In this document: positions 26,789 to 34,136 of the stretch, one piece after another
Layout of the letters: each line of letters starts with the position of its first letter
How positions within the stretch are numbered: the stretch's first letter is position 1
Assembly: GCA_014695325.1 (NCBI GenBank)
Contig: JACJNZ010000028.1
Location: forward strand, 1-35,235
Length of the DNA stretch: 35,235 nucleotides
Origin: Cyanobacteria bacterium FACHB-502
Lineage (GTDB): Bacteria; Cyanobacteriota; Cyanobacteriia; Elainellales; Elainellaceae
Reading direction: 5' to 3'
Position numbers and translations under genes: made by a program
Notes under the pieces: generated by a model
Told to the model about the DNA's origin: nothing
What the model saw: the letters and a program-made list of their open reading frames with translations, nothing else
Databases searched by the model: none

Positions 26789-27592
26789 ATGTCTGAGCAG
26801 CTTAGTTTGCTGGATGAGGCGAAGTCCTCGAAAACTCCTCCTTTCGAAACGGCAAAGCTGATTGAATTATGGTGTGCAGAACCCGTATTCTTTGCCTCTA
26901 GGGAACTGTCGGATACTTATTACACTGAAGGCACAATCGGCAATTATGCCCTGGCTTACGCCTTTGGCTGGGCACGATCGCCCTATCGTTTAACCGGACA
27001 AGCAACGGGTAAGCCCCGATACATTGAAGACCTTTCGCCGCTGAGCCAAGAGTGCTATGTACTGCCAGCTTGGTCAACGATCGGTAGCCCAATTTTTCGA
27101 TTTGAGCGATTTAATGCCCTCTCGGATTCCTACTGGTATGCCATGACCAATAACCGAGTCGCCACTGCTCGCGAAGATATTGTGAGAGTACGACAGGGAG
27201 ATAAGCCCAACACCTTCCGTCCAAGCAACTATCCCCAAACTGGGCGACTTCGGCTGATCGAACGGGGGAATCGGTTTCATACTCTGGTTTTTGGCGATCG
27301 CGAAGTGCCTGAATATATTCGTTTAGGCAAATTTATGAGCAAGGTTCGGATTGAAGTGCTAGAGGAATACGCTGTCACTCCTTTACCTTTAGGGGAATAT
27401 ACAAGCCAAGCGTGTTTCAGCACCGCAGACCTACCGACCGACATGGATCTCCTGTCTTTCGATCTGATTTCGATGCCGCCTGCTTCACTAGTCAGAAACC
27501 TGCGTTTTCGAGCCGAGGCATGGCAGATGGGCCGCTATATTGTTCCCGCTAATCTACAGTTTTGCGGTGGAGCCAATCATAATGGCGTATGA
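26789..27592 (+). CDS. csc1: Csc1 (Cas5d-type subunit of I-D)
   Basis: This 267-residue protein is in the correct operon slot and matches the Csc1 family (CAEPVFFASRELSDTYYTEG near the N-terminus, AYAFGWARSPYRL, and a basic LIERGNRFHTLVFGDREVPE stretch). In I-D it takes the Cas5 role, capping the 5' handle of the crRNA. Family length is usually about 210-270 residues. The first 20 residues (MSEQLSLLDEAKSSKTPPFE) look like a flexible extension. It starts 2 bp after csc2 and overlaps cas3 by 11 bp. Confidence 0.92.
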   Translation: MSEQLSLLDEAKSSKTPPFETAKLIELWCAEPVFFASRELSDTYYTEGTIGNYALAYAFGWARSPYRLTGQATGKPRYIEDLSPLSQECYVLPAWSTIGSPIFRFERFNALSDSYWYAMTNNRVATAREDIVRVRQGDKPNTFRPSNYPQTGRLRLIERGNRFHTLVFGDREVPEYIRLGKFMSKVRIEVLEEYAVTPLPLGEYTSQACFSTADLPTDMDLLSFDLISMPPASLVRNLRFRAEAWQMGRYIVPANLQFCGGANHNGV

Positions 27593-29918
27593 TTCAGTCT
27601 CAATTCAGCTAGAACCCAGAAGCATTGCTGTTTGTCCCCACGAGCAATTACCGAAGGAACTAAAGTTTTTAGCTGACCGTGCGTTACAGCATCAGGTAGA
27701 GGTCTTTCAAAAGGCTGAATACAACGATATCGTACTTGACCTTGCTCCTACTGGAACAGGTAAGACAATCGCAGGTCTAACAACGCTTCTGCATCAGCCT
27801 CAGCGCAACGCAGTTTATATTGCGCCAACGAATGCCTTAATCGAGCAGCAAGCTGAAGCCGCACGACAGTTTGTTGGGTTGACGAACGGACAGCTTGACC
27901 ACTATGTACAGCCTGTTTCGGCAAAGGAGATTCGTAAATGGTCAAACGATCGGGTAGGTGTCAGATCAGGAGAGAAACTGTATAACCTGATCCGTAATCC
28001 AGCATCGATCTTTCCTGAAGTTGGCGCAAATCGTCCTCTGCTGCTGGTAACAAATCCCGACATTTTCTACTACGCAACCTTTTTCCAGTACAACCGACTG
28101 GACCAGGGTAATCTTGCCTATAGTCTCCTGACGCAGTTTGGCACAATTATTTTTGATGAGTTTCACCTGTATGATGCCAAGCAATTAGTCGGTTTACTAT
28201 TTTACCTTGTGTACCTGCATGAGTTTGGCTTTTTTAAGCGGGGCGTGAAAGTGATTTTGCTGACAGCAACGCCTGAGCCTGCTTGCGAACAGGTTTTCAA
28301 AATTCTGGAATCTCAAGATGTTCGCACTGCAAAGGTTGAAGGTGAAGCGGGAGAACACCATCGTCCTTCGCAAGCCGCAGTCAATCTCGAAATTCGCCCA
28401 CAACGATCGCGAGATGAATTCTTGGTAGAAATTGCCGATCAGGTTGCACAACAGTTTCAAGCGCATCCTGACCAAAATGGAGCCGTAATTCTTGACTCAA
28501 AAGATCAGATTAATCGCCTGACGGATTATCTGGATGCGCGGGGATTAGCTGGGCAATACGGCAGAATTACAGGTTCAACGCCCTTAATTGATCGCCAGTG
28601 GGCATCCCAACAAAAAATTATTTTGGCGACCAGCACGGTAGATGTTGGCTTTAACTTTGAACGAAACCCAGCGCCCTCGCGTCAGAACTTGGACTGGCTG
28701 ATATTTTCAGCACGAGATCGAGCAGCATTCTGGCAAAGAGTGGGTCGCGTAGGGCGGGTGCTGGGCAAGACCCAAACTGATATTCCGTCAAAGGCGATCG
28801 CTTACCTGAGGGAGAAAGCTTGGGAACAGGGTATTGATTCTCTGGAAATCACTGGAGGACGAACTGCTCTTCAAGAGAAGCTGGAGAGGTTGAAGTGCAT
28901 GGAGCGCCCCTTTCTCCAAATTTACTGGCAGTCCGAAGCCCTGCTTGAAACAGCGCGTCCGCTGGTCATGCTGGAAGAGGCACTGAAATCACTATCGCAG
29001 GAAAGCCTGATTCCAAAACTATTTGGGACATTAAAAGCAATCTTTGGCGGTAAGTCAGAATGGAAATACTACCGCGATCGAATGCAGGCACTCCTGCTTG
29101 CGGAGAAACTGCAGCAGACACCGATTATTGCAAAGGACGAGAAGCAATGGGATTTCGCTAAGGTTTGGAGTAAAGGTTCCTACCCAGCCAGACGTTACTT
29201 TCTCCTAGCGTTCCTGAAAGCGAAACATCCCGATGATGCAGAAGATTTACAGGCAAAGCGTACAAAGCTAGACGATTGGGACGCAGTAATTATTGGGGAT
29301 AATGACATTGAGAGGCGCGATGATATTGCTGAAGAAATGAAGGCGTTCTCCCAAGAATGGCTTAATAGTTATGCTCCGATCTTTCAGTTTCGCTCTGGCT
29401 TGTTTGAGAACGTTCACATTCGCGATTCTAAGAATCTGTTACTCGATATTTCGGACGAGACAGAACTTGATCCAATTCATTTGCTGCGAAACTATGAGTT
29501 TGCTCAGTGCAAAGATGTAATTGAGTTAATCAATCGCACTCAGTATCCCTACGAACTCAGCTTTCATCTAAATTATGAGGGCACAGAAAATGAGTTTAAG
29601 GGGCTAAAGCTAAACCGGCTTATTGCCCTACAGAATTGCACAGTACGCCGTAGTCAGCAGGAAGTAATTGTCCCAACACCGCTTCTTACCGCACTGCAAA
29701 AAGAGTGGTTAGCAGGCGTAATTACGCCAACAATGGCAAATCAGGGAATTATCTTCTACTTGCGGAGTCAGGGAGTTGAATCTTTTCCAATTGAGGTCAG
29801 AGGGTATGACTTCTCTAAAAGCTACACTTTCTTCACAGGAATTAATGCAATTATGACGGCTGCGATGAACGGCATCAAGATTCGCTTACTAGACGAAGAA
29901 GATTTCTGGATTACTTAG
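27582..29918 (+). CDS. cas3: Cas3' helicase of type I-D (no HD domain)
   Basis: The ATG at 27582 (MAYDSVSIQL) gives 778 residues with GGAG about 11 bases upstream; an in-frame TTG at 27540 is inside csc1 and is rejected. Superfamily 2 motifs are clear: Walker A APTGTGKT (55-62), DEFH box (192-195), LLTATP motif III (226-231) and QRVGRVGR motif VI (385-392). No HD domain is present, as expected for I-D, where it is on Cas10d. The protein unwinds target DNA after recruitment by the effector complex. Here it follows csc1, whereas in Synechocystis 6803 the cas3 gene precedes cas10d. Just after the stop lies a broken copy of the cas6 start. Confidence 0.93.
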   Translation: MAYDSVSIQLEPRSIAVCPHEQLPKELKFLADRALQHQVEVFQKAEYNDIVLDLAPTGTGKTIAGLTTLLHQPQRNAVYIAPTNALIEQQAEAARQFVGLTNGQLDHYVQPVSAKEIRKWSNDRVGVRSGEKLYNLIRNPASIFPEVGANRPLLLVTNPDIFYYATFFQYNRLDQGNLAYSLLTQFGTIIFDEFHLYDAKQLVGLLFYLVYLHEFGFFKRGVKVILLTATPEPACEQVFKILESQDVRTAKVEGEAGEHHRPSQAAVNLEIRPQRSRDEFLVEIADQVAQQFQAHPDQNGAVILDSKDQINRLTDYLDARGLAGQYGRITGSTPLIDRQWASQQKIILATSTVDVGFNFERNPAPSRQNLDWLIFSARDRAAFWQRVGRVGRVLGKTQTDIPSKAIAYLREKAWEQGIDSLEITGGRTALQEKLERLKCMERPFLQIYWQSEALLETARPLVMLEEALKSLSQESLIPKLFGTLKAIFGGKSEWKYYRDRMQALLLAEKLQQTPIIAKDEKQWDFAKVWSKGSYPARRYFLLAFLKAKHPDDAEDLQAKRTKLDDWDAVIIGDNDIERRDDIAEEMKAFSQEWLNSYAPIFQFRSGLFENVHIRDSKNLLLDISDETELDPIHLLRNYEFAQCKDVIELINRTQYPYELSFHLNYEGTENEFKGLKLNRLIALQNCTVRRSQQEVIVPTPLLTALQKEWLAGVITPTMANQGIIFYLRSQGVESFPIEVRGYDFSKSYTFFTGINAIMTAAMNGIKIRLLDEEDFWIT

Positions 29919-29933
29919 TGGAAAGGTTTTACC

Positions 29934-29975
29934 ATGCCCCATAGCCTTATTCTCCCCCTCTAACCTCGATCGTCC
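29934..29975 (+). pseudogene. Relic of the cas6 5' end between cas3 and mntA
   Basis: The first 42 bases from ATG 29934 match the start of cas6 (30945-30986) at 35 positions without gaps. They encode MPHSLILPL followed by a stop, against MPHSLILNLQ in cas6; a CAA to TAA change ends the frame at codon 10. The few bases before both ATGs (TTTTACC and CTTTACT) are also alike. Beyond CGATCG-CC the match fades. It looks like an original or duplicated cas6 start separated from the gene by the mntA-hepT cassette. Confidence 0.7.
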
Positions 29976-30047
29976 TTTCCCTTCCCGCTGCAATACCATA
30001 AGGACAATAGGTTCCACTTTCTCCCATCCCTCCACCGTTATCCTGCC

Positions 30048-30485
30048 ATGACCGATCTCGACACTCTCAAGGCTGCATCCCGTACTTTCGCTTCAGACTA
30101 TCCTGAGCTTAAGCTTCTGGTGCTCTTTGGTTCCAGGGCGAGAGGGGAGGATGATCCGCTCAGCGATTGGGATTTTGCGTTCCTCCTGCCTCCGGAGGGT
30201 TCCGCTGATCAGACGCCGCATTGGTTTTCGGGAGCAGAGTTATTAAGTCGCTTGAGTCAACTTCTTCATGTTTCGGAGGACATCATTGACCTAGTGAACT
30301 TAAACACCTGTTCAGATATTCTGGCTCATTTTGTTGCCCGTGATGGTCAGGTTATTTATGAAAAAGCACCGGGAGAATTTGTTCAATTTCAACAGCAGGC
30401 CCTTAAAACAAGGGAGGAGCTGAAGGCGTTTCGTCAAATGCAGCGGGAGCAAGTTCACCGGGCATTAGAGCGGTGGGGAGTATGA
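30048..30485 (+). CDS. mntA: MntA-type nucleotidyltransferase antitoxin
   Basis: This 145-residue protein is a minimal nucleotidyltransferase. Residues 26-45 read LFGSRARGEDDPLSDWDFAF, giving the G28-S29 motif and the Asp40/Asp42 pair; Asp81 (EDIIDLVNL) is the likely third metal ligand. MntA antitoxins neutralise HEPN toxins by AMPylating a Tyr near the HEPN active site. The C-terminal helix (TREELKAFRQMQREQVHRAL) probably contacts the toxin. It overlaps the hepT gene by ATGA. The ATG at 30048 lacks a clear ribosome-binding site. It is unusual in lying inside a cas operon, between cas3 and cas6. Confidence 0.88.
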   Translation: MTDLDTLKAASRTFASDYPELKLLVLFGSRARGEDDPLSDWDFAFLLPPEGSADQTPHWFSGAELLSRLSQLLHVSEDIIDLVNLNTCSDILAHFVARDGQVIYEKAPGEFVQFQQQALKTREELKAFRQMQREQVHRALERWGV

Positions 30486-30937
30486 GCCAATTAGACCCGG
30501 AAGCGATCGCCCAGAAGTTAAGCCGGATGGTAGAACGATTGGAACGGCTGAAGACCTTTGAATCCCTTACCCTGGAGGAGTATCTGCAAGATGATCTCAA
30601 ACAGGCTGCTGTTGAACGCTTGCTTGAGATTGTGATCGATACCGCTTTAAGCATTAACAAAACTCTTTTAAAACGAGCCGCTGGTCTTACCCCAACCGAA
30701 CCTTCTCAGGGTTTCCGTAACTTTGAATCCTTTGTGTTAGTGGGTCAACAGAGCTACATCCCAGCGTCTCTTGCAGAGCAGCTTGCGCCCTCTGGAAGCT
30801 TCCGTAATGTGCTGGCTCACGAGTATGACGATATTGATCCAACCCAGGTGTATGAAGCTTTGCAAAAAGCACTGCGCCAATATCCCCTGTACGTCAAAGC
30901 CATTCAGACTTATCTCGATACCTTAGAAGACGATTAG
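30482..30937 (+). CDS. hepT: HepT-like HEPN ribonuclease toxin (DUF86)
   Basis: I place the start at ATG 30482, in the ATGA overlap with mntA and with GGGGAG just upstream, rather than the GTG at 30473. The 151-residue protein is all-helical in appearance and keeps the HepT catalytic signature R-x4-H-x-Y as RNVLAHEY (Arg108, His113, Tyr115). The Tyr is the residue AMPylated by MntA in studied pairs. HepT acts as an RNase that stops growth when the antitoxin fails. All key residues are present, so it is probably functional. It ends 7 bp before cas6, with no visible terminator, so cas6 and later genes must be read through it or have their own promoter. Confidence 0.88.
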   Translation: MSQLDPEAIAQKLSRMVERLERLKTFESLTLEEYLQDDLKQAAVERLLEIVIDTALSINKTLLKRAAGLTPTEPSQGFRNFESFVLVGQQSYIPASLAEQLAPSGSFRNVLAHEYDDIDPTQVYEALQKALRQYPLYVKAIQTYLDTLEDD

Positions 30938-30944
30938 CTTTACT

Positions 30945-31763
30945 ATGCCTCATAGCCTCATTCTCAACCTCCAACCCCGATCGCCCATTTCTCCGGGCTA
31001 CCTCACCGGAAAGCATCTCCATGCACTATTTCTGACGCTGGTGAGTTCCGTCGATCAAAAGCTAGGCGATCGCCTGCACGAACAAAAAACAGAGAAAGCC
31101 TTTACCCTGAGTCCCTTGCAGATTGCAGATCGCCCCAGCCGAGGTCACCAGCTGCAATGGGAATATACTCGCCCGATCGCCCCAGGCGCGTCCTGCTGGT
31201 GGCGCATCTCCCTGCTAAAGGATTCCCTGTTCAGCCAGTTGACTCCCCTGTGGCTCAATCTCAATCCGACGCAGTCCTGGCATCTGGGATCGGCGGACTT
31301 GACCGTTACAAGTGTGCTGGGAACACCGCAATCCACGCAGCCCTGGGCGAATTTTAGTCCATACGCTCAGCTTCATGAGCAGGCTTCAGAAGAGGCAAAG
31401 CAGATTACCTTTGCCTTTTGTACTCCGGCAACCTTCCGGCAGGGCAAGTATGATTCGGCATTACCAACCCGAGAATGCGTGTTCCATAGCCTGCTACATC
31501 GCTGGAATCAATACAGCGGTATCCCTTTCCCTGAAGCGATCGTAGAGTGCTTGTTTCCCAGCTTTTTTGATATTGGGACTGAGCTTGTGAACCATCCCCA
31601 GGGCAAGTGGGCAGGCTGCGTGGGAACGATCGCTTATCGCATTCTGGGGAATGTCGATCCAACCACAATTCGTCAACTCAATACCCTGGCGGATTTTGCC
31701 CTCTACGCCGGAGTGGGACGCAAAACGACAATGGGCATGGGCATGGTCCGACGGCTAACTTAA
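30945..31763 (+). CDS. cas6: Cas6 crRNA-processing endoribonuclease
   Basis: This 272-residue protein has the Cas6 layout of two ferredoxin-like folds and ends in the Gly-rich loop GVGRKTTMGMGMVRR (about residues 256-270). Near the N-terminus, GKHLHALFLTL offers His24 and His26 as candidate catalytic residues. It cleaves within the repeat to leave an 8-nt ATTGAAAC handle. Both arrays share the 3' part of the repeat, so one Cas6 can probably serve both. It lies 7 bp after hepT. A second, broken copy of its first 14 codons sits at 29934. Confidence 0.88.
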   Translation: MPHSLILNLQPRSPISPGYLTGKHLHALFLTLVSSVDQKLGDRLHEQKTEKAFTLSPLQIADRPSRGHQLQWEYTRPIAPGASCWWRISLLKDSLFSQLTPLWLNLNPTQSWHLGSADLTVTSVLGTPQSTQPWANFSPYAQLHEQASEEAKQITFAFCTPATFRQGKYDSALPTRECVFHSLLHRWNQYSGIPFPEAIVECLFPSFFDIGTELVNHPQGKWAGCVGTIAYRILGNVDPTTIRQLNTLADFALYAGVGRKTTMGMGMVRRLT

Positions 31764-31810
31764 ACGTTGTTGAAACGATCGCAATTGCATTATCAGGAGC
31801 ATTTCTCCCC

Positions 31811-31993
31811 ATGGAACCCATTCTATTTGTCCTGGGAGCCTTTGTGCTGGCATGGACTCAGGAAGTGCTATTTCCCAAACCAAAACCTCTCGAACCCCCG
31901 AAAACACCAGAGCAGCAGCTTGGGGAGGCGATCGGTCAATACCTGGCAAAGGGGGTCAAGGTTGATCAAATTACGATCAAGATGGACGACTGA
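31811..31993 (+). CDS. Small single-helix membrane protein between cas6 and cas4
   Basis: This 60-residue protein begins at ATG 31811 with AGGAG at 31796-31800. It has one clear membrane helix (ILFVLGAFVLAWTQEVLF, residues 4-21), then a Pro/Lys-rich linker (KPKPLEPPKTPEQQ) and a short C-terminal region (LGEAIGQYLAKGVKVDQITI). The frame is open further upstream but has no good earlier start. It fits exactly between cas6 and cas4 (2 bp gap to cas4), so it is co-transcribed with adaptation genes. I recognise no family. It may tether or monitor the complex at the membrane; this is inference. Confidence 0.6.
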   Translation: MEPILFVLGAFVLAWTQEVLFPKPKPLEPPKTPEQQLGEAIGQYLAKGVKVDQITIKMDD

Positions 31994-31995
31994 CA

Positions 31996-32586
31996 ATGTC
32001 TGAGGATTATATTCCGATCGCCGCCTTGAATCAATATGCCTATTGCCCCCATCGCTGCTGGCGGATGTTTTGCCTCGGTAGCTTTGTCGATAACCAGTAC
32101 ACGATCGAGGGCACAAACCTGCACGATCGCGTTCACACGGTTGGGGAGGGACAGCGCGAAGAAACCTGGCAGATTCGAGCGGTGTGGCTCAAGTCCGAGC
32201 GATATCGCCTGATTGGCAAATCTGACTTGATTGAGGAACAAGATGGATGCTGGTATCCGGTGGAATACAAGCGCGGTCATCGCGGCGAATTTAATAACGA
32301 CGAACTCCAGGTCTGCGCTCAAGCCCTGTGTCTGGAAGAAATGACGGGACAGCCTGTGACGCTGGGGTATCTCTACTACGCGCAATCGCATCAGCGCCAG
32401 CCCGTTGAGATTTCAACTACACTGCGGCAGCAGACCCTTGAGGCGATCGCAGCCGTAACCCATCTACTAGAAACGAGTACAATGCCTGCTGCAGTTTATT
32501 CTCCTCGCTGTAAGGGATGCAGCCTCTACAGCCAATGTCTACCAAAAGCGGCTGCTAAAGTTTCGCGTTATCAGGAAATTGACTAA
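31996..32586 (+). CDS. cas4: Cas4 adaptation exonuclease
   Basis: This 196-residue RecB-type nuclease has all expected residues. Four Fe-S ligands are Cys17 (AYCPHRC) and Cys172, Cys175, Cys181 (RCKGCSLYSQC). The nuclease motifs are His43 (NLHDRVH), Asp77 (GKSDLI), and Glu90-x-Lys92 (PVEYKRG). Cas4 trims prespacers and helps select PAM-proximal ends and orientation for Cas1-Cas2. It starts 2 bp after the small membrane-protein gene and ends 13 bp before the preferred cas1 start. Confidence 0.95.
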   Translation: MSEDYIPIAALNQYAYCPHRCWRMFCLGSFVDNQYTIEGTNLHDRVHTVGEGQREETWQIRAVWLKSERYRLIGKSDLIEEQDGCWYPVEYKRGHRGEFNNDELQVCAQALCLEEMTGQPVTLGYLYYAQSHQRQPVEISTTLRQQTLEAIAAVTHLLETSTMPAAVYSPRCKGCSLYSQCLPKAAAKVSRYQEID

Positions 32587-32599
32587 GGAATGGACAAGA

Positions 32600-33604
32600 A
32601 TGGGAACGCTCTATATTACGCAGGATGACAGTTTCATTGGCAAAACGGATGAACGTCTGACCGTTCGCGCCAACAAGCAAACTTTGCTGGATGTACCTCT
32701 AATCAAGGTGGATGGTGTTGTCGTATTGGGACGAGCGACGGTGTCCCCCGCAGTTGTGATTGAATTACTGGAACGCAAGATTGCCCTCAGCTTCCTCACC
32801 CAAACTGGACGCTATCTGGGACGCCTAGAGCCAGAACTCACCAAAAACATTTTCGTGCGCTCCGCTCAATGGAAGGCAATCGCACCTTCTGCACCAGCTT
32901 TGCATCTGGTGCGGGGGTTTGTGCGGGGAAAGCTGAAGAACTATCGCAATGCCCTGCTGCGGGGACAGCGAGAATTTCCAGAGCTTCAGTTACACTCTGC
33001 AATTACACAACTCGAACAGGCAATCGCGCCGATTGATACGGCAGGGACGATCGACGCTTTGCGAGGGTTAGAAGGCAGTGGCAGTGCCGCCTACTTTGGC
33101 AGGTTTAATGCCCTGATTCGGACAGAAGGATTTCAGTTCACCAACCGCAATCGTCGTCCTCCCACTGACCCGGTGAATGCGCTACTGAGCCTCGGCTATG
33201 CGCTGTTGCGCCACGATGTGCAAAGTGCTGTGAATCTGGTCGGTTTTGACCCCTATCTGGGCTATTTGCATACCCAGCGGTATGGACGACCCTCTCTGGC
33301 ACTCGACTTAATGGAGGAGTTTCGTCCCCTGGTTGTGGATGCGATCGTCCTCAGCGCCATCAATCGACGCACGCTTTCTCCTGAAGCCTTTGTGAGTGAA
33401 CCCTTAAGTAATGCTGTTTCCCTCACCTCTGATGGGCTTCGGACTTTCTTAAGGCTCTACGAACAAAAGAAGCAGTCCAAATTCAAGCACCCGGTCCTGC
33501 AAACTCAATGCACTTATCAGGAAGCCTTTGAGATCCAGGCACGCCTGATGGCAAAGTACCTGATGGGTGAAACCGAGAAGTATCCTCCACTCGTGCTGAA
33601 GTAG
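32600..33604 (+). CDS. cas1: Cas1 integrase
   Basis: The ATG at 32600 (MGTLYITQDDSF) is preferred since Cas1 proteins usually open like this; AAGGA lies 10 bases upstream. A TTG at 32579 would overlap cas4. The 334-residue protein has metal ligands Glu158 (RGLEGSGSAAYF), His224 (YLGYLHTQRYG) and Asp236/Glu239 (ALDLMEEFRP). It integrates new spacers at the leader end together with Cas2. Length and motifs are normal. Confidence 0.96.
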   Translation: MGTLYITQDDSFIGKTDERLTVRANKQTLLDVPLIKVDGVVVLGRATVSPAVVIELLERKIALSFLTQTGRYLGRLEPELTKNIFVRSAQWKAIAPSAPALHLVRGFVRGKLKNYRNALLRGQREFPELQLHSAITQLEQAIAPIDTAGTIDALRGLEGSGSAAYFGRFNALIRTEGFQFTNRNRRPPTDPVNALLSLGYALLRHDVQSAVNLVGFDPYLGYLHTQRYGRPSLALDLMEEFRPLVVDAIVLSAINRRTLSPEAFVSEPLSNAVSLTSDGLRTFLRLYEQKKQSKFKHPVLQTQCTYQEAFEIQARLMAKYLMGETEKYPPLVLK

Positions 33605-33609
33605 GAATT

Positions 33610-33882
33610 ATGTTTGTAGTCATTAGCTATGACATTTCAGATGATAAACGCCGAACCAAAATCCACAACATCCTTAAGTCCTACGGTCAGTGGATGCAGT
33701 ACTCGGTGTTTGAGTGCGATTTGAATACGATTCAGTATGCCAAGCTGCGCTCTCGTTTGGGTAAACTGATTAAGCCCCAGGAGGATAGTATTCGCTTCTA
33801 CTTCCTCTGTCGCTGTTGCCAGACTAAAGTAGAGCGAATTGGCGGAGAAGCCGTTCGCGATGAGACAGTGTTCTTCGTTTGA
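33610..33882 (+). CDS. cas2: Cas2 adaptation subunit
   Basis: This 90-residue protein has the ferredoxin-like Cas2 fold pattern, with MFVVISYDISDDKRR (Asp8 in strand 1), WMQYSVFECDL, and a C-terminal VERIGGEAV strand that docks on Cas1. A CRCC pair near residues 69-72 is present. AGGA lies just upstream and cas1 ends 5 bp before. Three bases after its stop the homologous leader of array 2 begins. A degraded copy of its last 50 bases sits before array 1. Confidence 0.95.
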   Translation: MFVVISYDISDDKRRTKIHNILKSYGQWMQYSVFECDLNTIQYAKLRSRLGKLIKPQEDSIRFYFLCRCCQTKVERIGGEAVRDETVFFV

Positions 33883-33885
33883 TGT

Positions 33886-34136
33886 AATGCGCGGAGGGGT
33901 AGGTGTTTTTCTGCCTCTATCGTAAGAATGGCTGAAACGACTGATAACACAAGAATTGCTACGGCTTCCCTCAAGATCAGTTCCGCGCGATGGCTGGAAA
34001 GGTTACTGTGATTAACGTTTAGGCTTTAGTTCAAAGAAATGTTGCCGCCCTCACAATTGGAAATGCTACGATCTAGAACAGATCCGCGCAGTCGAACCTC
34101 GAAAACTGCATATAGTCCTTATTCCAGGCTACCGCC
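33886..34136 (+). promoter_or_regulatory. CRISPR leader of array 2
   Basis: This 251-bp leader lies between cas2 and the first repeat of array 2. It is collinear with leader 1 and has the same length. Strongest shared blocks are AATGCGCG-AGGGGTAGGTG (from 33886) and AGATCCGCGCA plus CTCGAAAACTGCATAT (34080-34113), the latter ending 23 bp before the first repeat, exactly as at array 1. Confidence 0.8.

Noticed and set aside
31607-31810. Upstream extension of the small membrane-protein frame into cas6
   Set aside because: This part overlaps cas6 out of frame and lacks a good ribosome-binding site; ATG 31811 with AGGAG is a better start.
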